DNA of 64,000 nucleotides from Klenkia marina (GTDB lineage Bacteria; Actinomycetota; Actinomycetes; Mycobacteriales; Geodermatophilaceae). The notes under the pieces are model-generated. The model searched no databases. It saw nothing but the letters and a program-made list of their open reading frames with translations, and had not been told where the DNA came from. Positions 1 through 9,135 of this stretch are shown piece after piece. The DNA is taken from contig NZ_FMUH01000008.1 in assembly GCF_900101025.1 (NCBI RefSeq), forward strand, positions 62,001 through 126,000, read 5' to 3'. The translations under genes were made by a program, and so were the position numbers. Each line of letters begins with the position of its first letter. Positions within the stretch are counted from its first letter, which is position 1.

Positions 1-377
1 TGGTTGGCCGGGTCGGCGACGTAGTTGATGTTCTCGGCGGCGTCCTCGGCGGTGAAGGGCGTGCCGTCGGAGCAGGTGACGTCGGGGTCCATGGTCAGCG
101 TGACCGTCGACCCGTCCACCGACCAGTCGGTCGCCATCTGCGACACGACCTCCCCGTCGGCGTCCAGGCCCAGCAGCGAGTCGTAGGCGAAGTGGGTGAT
201 CTGGAACAGCCCGCTGGCCGCCGAGGCCTGCGGGTCCAGGTTGCCCGGGTCGGCGGCGACCGCGAAGACGAAGGTGCCACCGGAGACGGCGTTCTCCCCG
301 CCCCCGGAGCCGCCGCCGCAGGCGGCGAGCGCGAGGGCGGTGACGCCGAGTCCGGCGGCGGTGCGGACGTGCCTCAT
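1..377 (-). CDS. Peptide/nickel-type ABC transporter substrate-binding lipoprotein (N-terminal part)
   Basis: The first 125 codons of an SBP_bac_5 family lipoprotein; the rest lies beyond the window edge. The N-terminus has basic residues, a hydrophobic stretch and the lipobox LALAAC followed by a Gly/Ser linker, so it should be exported and lipid-anchored. The text then matches the family start: FVFAVAADPGNLDPQ, then a DSLLGLD segment and a SDGTPFTAEDA segment typical of oligopeptide-binding proteins. ATG at 377. It points away from the hydrolase genes but sits next to two peptidase/beta-lactamase genes, which would suit uptake of the peptides they process. The ligand cannot be told from this fragment. 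Confidence 0.85.
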   Translation of the reverse strand, partial: MRHVRTAAGLGVTALALAACGGGSGGGENAVSGGTFVFAVAADPGNLDPQASAASGLFQITHFAYDSLLGLDADGEVVSQMATDWSVDGSTVTLTMDPDVTCSDGTPFTAEDAAENINYVADPAN

Positions 378-411
378 GCGGGGTCCTCTCGGGGTGGGGT
401 CGGGGGTGGGT

Positions 412-1812
412 TCAGACGCCGGCGCGGCGGACGGCGCGGCCCAGGTGCAGGAAGCGGGCGCGGCCGGAGCCGTCGTCGCCGAGGAACACGTGCGGGATGT
501 GCAGCCCCATCTGGCCCTGCACCGGGATGAGGGCGTCGGGGCCGTAGCCGACGAGCTCGGTGCGCTCGGGGCCGTCGGTCATGTCGACCAGCGGGTCCTT
601 CGGGACGATCTGCAGCCAGGTGCGGCCGTCGTCGTCGGCGCTCACCACGAGGTCGTAGACCAGGCTCTCGTAGGTGCCGGTGACCCGGGCGGTGTCCACC
701 GGCACGGGGTCCGCCGGCGGGGTGGGCAGCGCCCGGGGCTCCAGGCCGGCGAGCTCGCGCAGCACGTGCCCGACCACGTCGGCGTACAGGGCGTAGGGGT
801 TGCCGCCGTTGGTGAGCAGCGCGACCGCCAGGTCGTGCTCGGGCACCAGGCGCAGGAACGAGGCCTGGCCGATCGTGTTGCCGTCGTGGCCGTGCACGCC
901 GCCCGGGCCGTCGAAGAGCTCCCAGCCCAGGCCCCAGGCGTCGCCGAGCACCCGCAGCTCCGGCAGCCGCACCTGCGGCTCGCGCATCGCCGCCACGGTG
1001 GCCTCGGCCAGCAGCCGGGTGCCGTCGGGGGCCACCCCGCCGGACAGGTGCAGCCGGCCGAACCCGACCAGGTCGCGGGCCGACATGGCCAGCATCGACC
1101 CGGCCGGGGCGTTGGACCGCACCATCGCCCACACCGGCGCGGGCACCTGGTCGGCGCCGGGCGCGGGGGTCACGTGCCCGACCGCGACGCGGTGCACGAT
1201 CGCCTCGTAGGGGCTGGGCGAGGCCGTGGTCAGGCCCAGCGGGGTGATGAGGTGGTCGGTCAGGCACTGGTCGTAGGGCTTGCCGCGCAGCACCTCGACC
1301 AGGCGACCGAGCACGCAGTAGCCGGCGTTGTTGTAGCTGAACAGCTCGCCGGGGGTGAACAGCTGCTCGACCTCGGCGAGCTCGCCGAGGTAGCGCTCGA
1401 GGGCGTCGTCGCCGCGGCCGGTGTCGGTGAAGACGTCGCCCTCGAAGCCGGCGGTGTGCGCCAGCAGCTGCCGCACGGTGATCGCCGCGGCGGCGGACTC
1501 GTCGCCCAGGCGGAGGTCGGGCAGGTACTGGCGCACGGGCGCATCGAGGTCGACCACGCCCTCGTCGACCAGCTGCATCACCAGGGTCGCCGTCCAGACC
1601 TTGGTGACCGAGCCGATCTGGAACACCGAGTCGGTCGTGGCCTCGACCCCGGTGGCGCGGCTGAGCAGACCCGCGGCGGCCTCGACCACCTCGCCGCCCA
1701 CGGACACCGCCACCGCGGCGGCGGGCACGTCGTGCTCGGCCAGGAGGGCCGGCAGCCGCTCGGCCAGCCAGGCCCCGACCTGCTCCACCGTGGTGCTCGT
1801 CGCGCTCGTCAT
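412..1812 (-). CDS. Serine beta-lactamase / class C-like hydrolase
   Basis: 466-residue beta-lactamase/DD-peptidase superfamily protein (Pfam Beta-lactamase, AmpC/EstB type). Visible motifs: SxxK as S68-V-T-K71, YxN as Y160-N-N162, and HDGN near residue 340 in place of the KTG triad. A C-terminal domain of about 120 residues (DUF3471-like position) follows. No signal peptide is obvious, so it is probably cytoplasmic and may be an esterase or D-peptidase rather than an antibiotic-resistance enzyme. Start ATG at 1812 was chosen because the reading frame upstream enters the divergent promoter region. It is closely similar around SxxK to the C-terminal domain of the divergently transcribed gene at 1931-5248, so the two are probably paralogues. 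Confidence 0.85.
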   Translation of the reverse strand: MTSATSTTVEQVGAWLAERLPALLAEHDVPAAAVAVSVGGEVVEAAAGLLSRATGVEATTDSVFQIGSVTKVWTATLVMQLVDEGVVDLDAPVRQYLPDLRLGDESAAAAITVRQLLAHTAGFEGDVFTDTGRGDDALERYLGELAEVEQLFTPGELFSYNNAGYCVLGRLVEVLRGKPYDQCLTDHLITPLGLTTASPSPYEAIVHRVAVGHVTPAPGADQVPAPVWAMVRSNAPAGSMLAMSARDLVGFGRLHLSGGVAPDGTRLLAEATVAAMREPQVRLPELRVLGDAWGLGWELFDGPGGVHGHDGNTIGQASFLRLVPEHDLAVALLTNGGNPYALYADVVGHVLRELAGLEPRALPTPPADPVPVDTARVTGTYESLVYDLVVSADDDGRTWLQIVPKDPLVDMTDGPERTELVGYGPDALIPVQGQMGLHIPHVFLGDDGSGRARFLHLGRAVRRAGV

Positions 1813-1875
1813 GGCGGTGGACGCTAGGGCCGCGGACGCGGCTGCCGTTCGTCCCCGAGGCCGAACAGGGAAGGG

Positions 1876-1901
1876 CCGGTTCGTCGGGACGGACGAACCG
1901 G
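1876..1901. promoter_or_regulatory. 10-bp perfect inverted repeat, operator or leader hairpin
   Basis: Arms CCGGTTCGTC (1876-1885) and GACGAACCGG (1892-1901) with a 6-nt spacer. It lies between two divergent genes (starts at 1812 and 1931), so it may be a repressor operator serving both, or a hairpin in the leader of the 1931 gene. Which regulator would bind is unknown. Confidence 0.5.
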
Positions 1902-1930
1902 TACCCGCACGGCGACGGCACGATCCGGGC

Positions 1931-4900
1931 ATGGCACGCCCGCTGCAGCTCGCCGACCTGGCCGCGTTCGCCCTGCCCGCGGAGCCGGCGATCTCCCCCG
2001 ACGGCCGCACCGTCGTCTACGTGCTGCGCACCACCGACGCGGCCGCCGACGTCGACCGGCGCTGCCTCTGGGTCGTGCGGGCCGACGGCGAGGGCTGGAC
2101 GACGCCCCGGCCGCTCACCCACGGCCCGGCCGACACCGCGCCCGCCTTCTCCCCCGACGGCGCGGTGCTCGCGTTCCTGCGCGGCGGCGACGACGGCCCG
2201 GCCCAGCTGCACCTGCTGCCGATGGCCGGCGGCGAGCCCGAGCGGGTGACCGACCTGCCCCTCGGCGCCGGCGCCCCGGTGTGGCGCCCGGACGGCGGGG
2301 CGCTCGCCTTCACCGCCCCCGTGCACCCGGCCGGCACCCCCGACGAGCACGCCCCGCTGGTGGCCACCCGCCTGGGCTGGAAGGCCGACGGCACGGGTCA
2401 CCTCGGCGAGGTGCGCACCCAGCTGCACGTGCTCGACCGGGTCACCGGTGCGGTCCGGCAGGTGACCTCGGACGACCGGCACGTCGGTGCCCCCGCGTGG
2501 TCCCCGGACGGCGGGCGGCTGGCGTTCGCTGCCCCCGCCGGGCCCGACCCCGACCTGACCGGCCGCTCCGCCGTGCACGTCGTGGCCGCCACGGGCGGCG
2601 AGCCGGAGCCGGTGGGACCCACCGAGGGCGTGGCCGGCCCGGTCGTCTGGGCCCCGGACGACGTCCTGCTGGTGAGCGGGCAGCAGCGCGTCGAGGTCGG
2701 TCACACCCAGCTGCTGCGGGTACCGCTGCACGGCGGCGTCACCGACCTGGCCGCGCCCCTCGACCGTACCGTCATGCCCGGTGGCCCCGGGTACCCCGGC
2801 GGGCCGGCGCAGCTGACCCCCGACGGCCGCCGGGTGGCGTTCTGCGTCCGCGACCACGGCTGCACCCACGTCGTGGTGGCCCCGCTCGACGGCACCGGCG
2901 CGCCGGAGCGGCTGGTCGGCGGGGACGACGTCGTGGTGTCCGGCCTCGCGGTCGCCACCGGGGCCGACGTCGCCGCGGTGGTGCTGGCCGACCCCGGCAC
3001 CTTCGGCGAGGTCGCCGTCGTCCCGCTGTCCGGGGGTGCACCCGTGCGGCTGACCCGGCACACCGCGCAGGCCCTCCCCGACGTCGCCCTGGTGCGCCCC
3101 GAGCCGCGCAGGTTCACCGTGTCCGACGGCCGCACCGTGCACGGCTGGCTGCTGCGCGACCCCGCGGTCACCGGCCCCGGGCCGCTGCTGGTCGACGTGC
3201 ACGGCGGGCCGCACAACGCCTGGACCCCGGCCGCCGACGCGATCCACCCCTACCACCAGGTGCTCGTCGGCCGGGGCTGGTCGGTGCTGCTGCTCGACAT
3301 CCGCGGCAGCGACGGCTACGGCCTGGAGCACTACACCGCCGCGGTGGGCCGGTGGGGTCTCGCCGACGAGCGCGACGTGCTGGAGCCGCTGGACGCCCTG
3401 GTCGCCGAGGGCGTCGCCGACCCCGACCGGCTGGCGCTCACCGGCTACTCCTACGGCGGCTTCATGACCTGCTGGCTGACCGGCCGCACCGACCGGTTCG
3501 CCGCGGCCGTGGCCGGCGGCGTGGTCGCCGACCTCACCGGCATGTGGGGCACCTCCGACGTCGGCCCGCTGCTCGGCGGCCTGGAGTGGCCCGACCCGGT
3601 GACCGAGCGGGACGCGCTGGCCGAGGTGAACCCGTGGACCCGGGTCGGCGCGGTCGCCACCCCCACGCTGGTGGTGCACGGCGCCGCCGACGAGCGCTGC
3701 CCGGCCGGGCAGGCCGAGCTGTGGTTCACCGCGCTGCGCAACCGCCGCGTGCCCACCGAGCTGGTCCTCTACCCGGGGGCCTCCCACCTGTTCGTCGTCG
3801 ACGGACGGCCCAGCCACCGGGCCGACCTCAGCCGGCGGATCATCGACTGGACGGAGCAGCACGTGACCACTCCCCCGCTCTCGGCGGACCACTGGCAGCA
3901 GCGGCTCGACGAGCTCGCCGCGACCCACCAGGTGCCCGGCGCGACCCTGGCGATCCTGCGGCTGGGCCGTGACGGCGCCGACGACGAGCTGGTCGAGGCC
4001 GCCACCGGCGTGCTCAACACCGCCACCGGGGTCGAGGTCACCACCGACTCGGTGTTCCAGATCGGCTCGATCTCCAAGGTGTGGACGGCGACCCTGGTCA
4101 TGCAGCTGGTCGAGGAGGGGAAGCTGGACCTGGACGCGCCGCTGGTCGAGGTGCTGCCCGACCTGGCGCTGGGCGACCCCGACGTCACGAAGCGGGTGAC
4201 GATGCGGCACCTGCTCACCCACACCAGCGGCATCGACGGCGACGTGTTCACCGACACCGGCCGCGGCGACGACGTCCTGGAGAAGTACGTCGCGGCGCTG
4301 TCCGACGTGGCCCAGAACCACCCGCTGGGCGCGACCTTCTCCTACTGCAACTCCGGGTTCAGCCTGGCCGGCCGGGTGGTCGAGGTGCTCACCGGGAAGA
4401 CCTGGGACGCCGTGCTGCGCGAGCGGATCGTGGAGCCGCTGGGCCTGACCCGCACCTCGACGCTGCCCGAGGAGGCGATCCTGCACCGGGCCGCGGTCGG
4501 CCACGTGAGCGAAGGCCCCGACCAGCCGTTCGAGCCGGTGAGCACCTTCCTGCTGCCCCGCTCGGCCGGGCCCGCGGGGCTGATCAACGCCTCGGCCCGC
4601 GACGTCACCGCCTTCGCCCGGGCGCACATGACCGGCGGTGCCCCGCTGCTCCCGGCTGGCGCCGCCGCGCAGATGCAGGCCGAGCAGACCCGGCTGCCCG
4701 ACGCCCACACCCTGGGCGCGGACTCCTGGGGCCTGGGCTGGATCCGCTTCGGCTGGGACGAACAACGGCTGTACGGCCACGACGGCACCACCTTCGGGCA
4801 GAACGCCTACCTGCGGGTGCTGCCCGACGCCGGGCTGGTCGTCGTGCTGCTGACCAACGGCGGGCACACCGCCGACCTGTTCCGCGCCCTGGTCGGCGAG

Positions 4901-5248
4901 GTCGTCTCCGACCTCGCCGGGGTGACGATGGCCGAGCAGATCCAGCCCCCGGCCCAGGCCCCCGATCTCGACCTGTCCCGGTGGACCGGCACCTACGAGC
5001 GCAGCTCGATGCGCACCGAGGTCAGCGAGCGCGACGGCGGCCTGGTGCTGCGCATGGTGCCCACCGGCCCCCTGGCCGACGCCCCCGGCCACGCCCCCGA
5101 GGAGCTCACCCTGCACGCGGTCGCCGACGGCCTGTTCTGCGCACAGCCGCCGGGGCAGGAGAGCTGGATGGCGGTGACCTTCTACGCACTGCCCGACGGC
5201 AGCGAGTACGTGCACTACGGGGTGCGCGCCAACCCCAAGGTCAGCTGA
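1931..5248 (+). CDS. S9 prolyl-oligopeptidase fused to a beta-lactamase domain
   Basis: A single uninterrupted 1105-codon frame. Residues 1-640 are an S9 family serine peptidase: an N-terminal beta-propeller with repeated SPDG motifs, then an alpha/beta-hydrolase with DVHGGPHN, LDIRGSDGYG and the nucleophile GYSYGG (Ser507), with Asp587 (GAADERCP) and His619 (GASHLF) completing the triad. Residues from about 645 are a serine beta-lactamase domain with S713-I-S-K716 and Y805-C-N807, closely similar to the divergent gene at 412-1812. A GTG at 3863 (residue 645) sits exactly at the domain junction and could start a separate product. No stop separates the domains, so either a natural fusion or two products from one frame. 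Stop overlaps the next ATG (TGATG). Confidence 0.85.
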   Translation: MARPLQLADLAAFALPAEPAISPDGRTVVYVLRTTDAAADVDRRCLWVVRADGEGWTTPRPLTHGPADTAPAFSPDGAVLAFLRGGDDGPAQLHLLPMAGGEPERVTDLPLGAGAPVWRPDGGALAFTAPVHPAGTPDEHAPLVATRLGWKADGTGHLGEVRTQLHVLDRVTGAVRQVTSDDRHVGAPAWSPDGGRLAFAAPAGPDPDLTGRSAVHVVAATGGEPEPVGPTEGVAGPVVWAPDDVLLVSGQQRVEVGHTQLLRVPLHGGVTDLAAPLDRTVMPGGPGYPGGPAQLTPDGRRVAFCVRDHGCTHVVVAPLDGTGAPERLVGGDDVVVSGLAVATGADVAAVVLADPGTFGEVAVVPLSGGAPVRLTRHTAQALPDVALVRPEPRRFTVSDGRTVHGWLLRDPAVTGPGPLLVDVHGGPHNAWTPAADAIHPYHQVLVGRGWSVLLLDIRGSDGYGLEHYTAAVGRWGLADERDVLEPLDALVAEGVADPDRLALTGYSYGGFMTCWLTGRTDRFAAAVAGGVVADLTGMWGTSDVGPLLGGLEWPDPVTERDALAEVNPWTRVGAVATPTLVVHGAADERCPAGQAELWFTALRNRRVPTELVLYPGASHLFVVDGRPSHRADLSRRIIDWTEQHVTTPPLSADHWQQRLDELAATHQVPGATLAILRLGRDGADDELVEAATGVLNTATGVEVTTDSVFQIGSISKVWTATLVMQLVEEGKLDLDAPLVEVLPDLALGDPDVTKRVTMRHLLTHTSGIDGDVFTDTGRGDDVLEKYVAALSDVAQNHPLGATFSYCNSGFSLAGRVVEVLTGKTWDAVLRERIVEPLGLTRTSTLPEEAILHRAAVGHVSEGPDQPFEPVSTFLLPRSAGPAGLINASARDVTAFARAHMTGGAPLLPAGAAAQMQAEQTRLPDAHTLGADSWGLGWIRFGWDEQRLYGHDGTTFGQNAYLRVLPDAGLVVVLLTNGGHTADLFRALVGEVVSDLAGVTMAEQIQPPAQAPDLDLSRWTGTYERSSMRTEVSERDGGLVLRMVPTGPLADAPGHAPEELTLHAVADGLFCAQPPGQESWMAVTFYALPDGSEYVHYGVRANPKVS

Positions 5249-6741
5249 TGCCCGACGCCGTGCACGACATGGTCCTGGTGGGCGGGCGGGTGGTCGACCC
5301 GGAGACGGGGCTCGACGCCGTGCGGGCGGTCGGGATCACCGACGGCACGATCACCGCGGTCGCCGAGGAGGCGCCGCCCGGTCGCGCCGTCTGGGACGTC
5401 TCGGGCCAGGTGGTCACGGCCGGGTTCGTCGACCTGCACAGCCACGCCCAGTCGCTCACCGGCCTGCGGCTGCAGGCGCTGGACGGCGTCACCACCGCGC
5501 TGGAGCTGGAGGCAGGGGCGCTGCCGGTGGCCGCGGCGTGCGCCCGCGCCGAGGCCGAGGGCCGGCCGGTCAACGTCGGGTTCTCCGCGGCCTGGACCGA
5601 TGCCCGCATGCACGTGCTCGACGGCGTGCCGCTGCCCGGGGACGGCGACCTGAGCCTCGACCTGTTCGGGCAGTTCCAGAACGGGCCCCGGTGGCGCGGG
5701 CCGGCCACCGACGCCGAGGTCGACCGCATCCTGGGCCTGCTCGACGACGCCCTCGACGAGGGTGCGCTGGGCATCGGCTGCCTGGTGGGCTATGCGCCCG
5801 ACAGCGGGCGGGCCGAGTACTTCCGCCTCGCCGGGCTCGCCGCCCGCCGCGGGGTGCCCACGTTCACCCACACCCGCTACATCTCCACCGACGAGCCCGG
5901 CACCTCGCTGGAGGGCGCGCTGGAGGTCATCGCCGCGGCCGCCGGCACCGGGGCGCACATGCACATGTGCCACGTGAACTCGACGTCGAACCGCATGGTC
6001 GACGAGGTGGCCGGCGCGGTCGAGACCGCCCGCCGCGAGGGCGTGCGGGTGAGCACCGAGGCCTACCCCTACGGCGCGGGCGCCACGGTGGTGGGCGCAG
6101 CGTTCCTGGCCCCCGAGGCGCTGCCCCGCATGCGGTTGACGCCGTCGTCGATCACCTGGCTGGCCAGCGGCGAGCGCATCGCCGACGCCGCGGAGCTCAC
6201 CCACCTGCGGGCCACCGACCCCGGCGGGCTCGTGGTGGTGCACATGCTCGACGAGGACGACCTGGCCGACCTCGCCGTCCTCGAGCGGTCGTTCCTGCTG
6301 CCCGACACGGCCGTCGCCACCGACGCCATGCCGCTGGTCGGCCCGGGCGGGGCCGCCGTCCCCGACGTCTGGCCGCCGCCGGCCGACGCCACCACCCACC
6401 CCCGGACGGCCGGCTCGTACGGGCGCACCCTGCGCTGGCTGGTGCGCGAGCGCGGCCTGCTCACCCTCACCGAGGCGCTGCGCCGCTCGTCGCTGCTGCC
6501 CGCGCAGCTGCTGGAGCAGGCGGTACCGGCCATGCGCCGCAAGGGCCGGGTGCAGGTGGGCGCGGACGCCGACCTCGTGGTGTTCGACCCGGACACCGTC
6601 ACCGACCGGGCCAGCTACACCGCGCTGGCACCCACCAGCGGCTTCCGGCACGTGCTGGTCGCCGGCACCCCGGTGGTCCGCGACGGCTCGGTGGTCGAGG
6701 GCGCGCTGCCCGGGAGGGTCATCCGCCGAGGCGACGGCTGA
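5248..6741 (+). CDS. N-acyl-D-amino-acid deacylase family amidohydrolase
   Basis: 497-residue metal-dependent amidohydrolase of the D-aminoacylase / D-glutamate deacylase family. Seen: FVDLHSHAQ (HxH metal ligands), FTHTRY and CHVNSTS segments in the barrel, and the closing segment with GADADLVVFDPDTV typical of amidohydrolase C-termini. Expected role: removing acyl groups from N-acyl-D-amino acids, or hydrolysing related D-amino-acid derivatives. Its ATG overlaps the stop of the S9/beta-lactamase fusion, implying translational coupling; together they suggest a pathway that degrades peptides or N-acylated D-residues. Exact substrate unknown. Confidence 0.85.
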   Translation: MPDAVHDMVLVGGRVVDPETGLDAVRAVGITDGTITAVAEEAPPGRAVWDVSGQVVTAGFVDLHSHAQSLTGLRLQALDGVTTALELEAGALPVAAACARAEAEGRPVNVGFSAAWTDARMHVLDGVPLPGDGDLSLDLFGQFQNGPRWRGPATDAEVDRILGLLDDALDEGALGIGCLVGYAPDSGRAEYFRLAGLAARRGVPTFTHTRYISTDEPGTSLEGALEVIAAAAGTGAHMHMCHVNSTSNRMVDEVAGAVETARREGVRVSTEAYPYGAGATVVGAAFLAPEALPRMRLTPSSITWLASGERIADAAELTHLRATDPGGLVVVHMLDEDDLADLAVLERSFLLPDTAVATDAMPLVGPGGAAVPDVWPPPADATTHPRTAGSYGRTLRWLVRERGLLTLTEALRRSSLLPAQLLEQAVPAMRRKGRVQVGADADLVVFDPDTVTDRASYTALAPTSGFRHVLVAGTPVVRDGSVVEGALPGRVIRRGDG

Positions 6742-6749
6742 CCGCACAG

Positions 6750-6806
6750 CGGTTGCGGGGTTCTCGCCCCCTCACCTCACCGCGGGGGGCGACAACCCCG
6801 CAACCG
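6750..6806. terminator. Bidirectional terminator hairpin
   Basis: Perfect 13-bp arms CGGTTGCGGGGTT (6750-6762) and AACCCCGCAACCG (6794-6806), with a further near-paired G/C segment inside. It lies between two convergent genes (ends at 6741 and 6851). There is no U-tract, as is common in high-GC actinobacteria. Confidence 0.75.
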
Positions 6807-6809
6807 GTC

Positions 6810-6862
6810 GTCGGACCGGGCGCGCTGATGTCGGACCGGGCGAACGGTCGTCAGACCGGGCG
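6810..6862. repeat. Three 20-bp-period direct repeats
   Basis: Three copies of GTCGGACCGGGCG (third copy with one change) start at 6810, 6830 and 6850, the last running into the 3' end of the GNAT gene. Function unknown; could be a small slippage product or a protein-binding array. Confidence 0.5.
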
Positions 6863-7330
6863 GGCCATCGCGGCGCGGCGGCCGTAGCGGTCCAGGCCGA
6901 GCTCGACCTCGTGGGCCAGCAGCGCAGCCAGGCCCGGGGTCGGCTCGGCCACCTCGACGAACCCGTGCCGGGCGTAGAAGGGCCCGTTCCACGGCACGTC
7001 GGCGTAGGTGCACAGCGTCACCCGGTCGGCGCCGGCCTCGCGGGCCGCGTCGACGGTCGCGGCCAGCAGCGCGGCGCCGATGCCCTGCCGGCCGTGCGCC
7101 GGGTCGACCGAGAGCTGCTCGACGTGCACCGCGCCGTCGACCTGGTCGAGCACGGCGAACCCGCGAGGCGGCCGGCCCTCGACCAGCACCCGCCAGGCCG
7201 CAGCCCGCTGCTGGGGCGTGGCCGGGGGCGGGAAGTCGGTCATCCCCAGCGGCACGAAGAGCTGGTCGGCCGCGCGCTCGACGGCGGCCAGCAGCGGCAG
7301 GTCGTCGTCCTCGGCGCGGCGGACCCTCAC
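6851..7330 (-). CDS. GNAT family N-acetyltransferase
   Basis: 159-residue acetyltransferase. The acetyl-CoA loop is visible as RQGIGAALL (R/Q-x-x-G-x-G/A) after the strand VEQLSVDP, and the C-terminal part has PFYARHGF, usual in GNAT proteins acting on small molecules or peptides. Starts with GTG at 7330, which overlaps the stop of the upstream gene (GTGA), so it is co-translated with the saccharopine-dehydrogenase-like gene. Substrate cannot be inferred. Confidence 0.85.
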   Translation of the reverse strand: MRVRRAEDDDLPLLAAVERAADQLFVPLGMTDFPPPATPQQRAAAWRVLVEGRPPRGFAVLDQVDGAVHVEQLSVDPAHGRQGIGAALLAATVDAAREAGADRVTLCTYADVPWNGPFYARHGFVEVAEPTPGLAALLAHEVELGLDRYGRRAAMARPV

Positions 7331-8544
7331 AGCTCGGTGACCTCGTAGGTGTGGCCGGCCGCCCGCAGGCGGTCGACCAGCACGGCGCCGAACGCGGTCG
7401 CCGGGGTGAGCGAGCCGGCCCGGTCGGGCAGGTCGTCCAGCGCCAGCGACAACCCGGCCTCGCCGAGCATCACCGCGGTGGCGGCGTAGCCGGGGTCGCC
7501 CTTCCCGGCGGCGACCGAGCGGTAGCGGCGGCCGGACTCCGTCGTCCCCGTGGTGACCATGCGGAAGAAGCCGCGCGCGCGGGTGGCTTCGTCGGGGCCC
7601 TCGCCGGGGGCGGGCAGCACCTTGTCCAGCAGCGCGGCGGTGGGGCCGAAGGACATGCCGGCCAGCACCGCGCCCAGCCCGCCGGTGACGACGCCGGCGG
7701 TGACCGCCCCGGGGATGCCGCCGCCGGTGGCCATCACCTCGCCGTAGGAGAACCCGCGGCCGTAGGCGAAGTCGGCCAGGGCGTTGCTCCGGCGCACGAC
7801 CCGGGTGTTGAACGGCGCCATGACGAAGGGCGCGGCCCAGCGGCCGTCGGCGGTGCGGGTCGGGGGGGTGGCGTCACGGGGCTGGCGGGTGGCCGGCTCG
7901 GCCGCCCGGTCGGGGCTGAGCGCGTAGGGGTGCCCGGCGACCCGGCGCAGCTCGGGATGCTCCTTGATCGCCGCCACCTGGGCGCGCATCGAGTCGATGG
8001 TGCCGCCGGAGAACCCGCCCTTGGCGGTGGCGACGGTCTGCACCTCCGTCAGCCCGCCGGCCCCGTCAGCGGCGGCCCGGCGGGCGAGCTCGGCGACGGC
8101 GAGGTCGGAGGGGATCGAGTCGTAGCCGCAGGCGTGCACGATCTTCGCGCCGGACTCGCGGGCCACGGTGTCCACGGCGTCGATCGCGTCGCGGACGAAG
8201 AGCACCTCGCCGGTGAGGTCGGCGTAGTGCGTGCCCGCCCGGGCACAGGCCTGCACCAGCGGCATCCCGTACTTCGCGTAGGGACCCACGGTCGTGATCA
8301 CCGCCCGCGTGCTCGCGGCGAGCTCGGCGAGCGCGTCCTCGTCGGCGGAATCCGCCACCAGCACCGGCCAGCTGCGGGCGGCCCCCGGCAGGTCGGCGCG
8401 CACCAGCTCGACCTTCGCCCGGGTGCGGCCGGCCAGGGCGATGCGGGTGCCCTCGGGGGCGTGCTCGGCGAGGTACCCGGCCACCAGCTTGCCGACGAAG
8501 CCACTGGCACCGAACAGGACGAGATCGTGCGCGCGCTCGCTCAT
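7327..8544 (-). CDS. Saccharopine dehydrogenase-like NAD(P)-binding protein (trans-acting enoyl reductase type)
   Basis: 405 residues. N-terminal Rossmann motif LFGASGFVGKLVAGYL (GASGFVG) and the family segments TTVGPYAKYG, YADLTGE and ACGYDSIPSDL are those of the saccharopine dehydrogenase / trans-acting enoyl reductase family common in actinobacteria. In mycobacteria a relative (Rv2953) reduces polyketide double bonds during phthiocerol lipid synthesis; that role is only an analogy here since no lipid synthase genes are nearby. ATG at 8544; co-translated with the GNAT gene; divergent from the nucleotidyltransferase at 8578 with only a 33-bp gap that must hold both promoters. Confidence 0.85.
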   Translation of the reverse strand: MSERAHDLVLFGASGFVGKLVAGYLAEHAPEGTRIALAGRTRAKVELVRADLPGAARSWPVLVADSADEDALAELAASTRAVITTVGPYAKYGMPLVQACARAGTHYADLTGEVLFVRDAIDAVDTVARESGAKIVHACGYDSIPSDLAVAELARRAAADGAGGLTEVQTVATAKGGFSGGTIDSMRAQVAAIKEHPELRRVAGHPYALSPDRAAEPATRQPRDATPPTRTADGRWAAPFVMAPFNTRVVRRSNALADFAYGRGFSYGEVMATGGGIPGAVTAGVVTGGLGAVLAGMSFGPTAALLDKVLPAPGEGPDEATRARGFFRMVTTGTTESGRRYRSVAAGKGDPGYAATAVMLGEAGLSLALDDLPDRAGSLTPATAFGAVLVDRLRAAGHTYEVTEL

Positions 8545-8577
8545 GGACCCATCCTGACCGACCGGTAGCCTCGCCGC

Positions 8578-9135
8578 GTGACCGGGAACCCCGAGCCGGG
8601 CCGGCTCTACAGCGACCTCTTCCAGGACGCGTCGCACTTCGAGGAGCGGTTCGTCGACGACCTCAACCGGCTCGCCGCCATGAGCGCGGCGCTGAAGACC
8701 CTCGGCCTGCGGGTGGTGCTCACCAGCGGCTCCTTCGACATGATCCACGAGGGCCACAGCCGCTACCTCGAGCACGCCCGGTCGCTCGGCGGGTTCCTCA
8801 TCGTCGGCGTCGACAGCGACGAGAAGGTGCGCCGGCGCAAGGGGCCCAGCCGCCCCGCCGTCCCCGAGATGGAGCGGCTGCGCATGGTCACCCACCAGCG
8901 CGGGGTGGGCATCGTGACCCTCAAGCACGTCGAGCACGAGCAGTGGGCGCTGATCAAGGCGGTCCGCCCCAGCGTGCTGGTGGCCACGGCCGAGACCTAC
9001 ACCGACGACGAGGTCGCGCGGCTGGAGGCCGAGTACTGCGACCGCGTGGTGGTGCTCGACCGCATGTCCACCGTCAGCACCTCGGCCCGGCTGCGGCTGA
9101 TCCACCTGGCCGACGCCGCCTCGAACGAGTCGTGA
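8578..9135 (+). CDS. Cytidylyltransferase-like (HxGH) nucleotidyltransferase
   Basis: 185-residue protein of the RfaE/HldE C-domain or glycerol-3-phosphate cytidylyltransferase-like family. The nucleotide-binding HxGH motif is seen in SGSFDMIHEGHSRYLEHA, followed by IVGVDSDEKVRRRKG (phosphate contacts), and a C-terminal STVSTSARL in place of the usual ISST motif. It likely transfers a nucleotide onto a phosphorylated small molecule. GTG start at 8578; its stop overlaps the GTG of the deaminase-like gene (GTGA), so the two are made together and probably act in one pathway. Confidence 0.8.
   Translation: MTGNPEPGRLYSDLFQDASHFEERFVDDLNRLAAMSAALKTLGLRVVLTSGSFDMIHEGHSRYLEHARSLGGFLIVGVDSDEKVRRRKGPSRPAVPEMERLRMVTHQRGVGIVTLKHVEHEQWALIKAVRPSVLVATAETYTDDEVARLEAEYCDRVVVLDRMSTVSTSARLRLIHLADAASNES

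Noticed and set aside
374-5215. Very long minus-strand open frame over the beta-lactamase, S9 fusion and its neighbours (over 1600 codons).
   Set aside because: A shadow caused by the lack of stop codons in GC-rich DNA. It has no domain content and runs opposite to clear genes with catalytic motifs.
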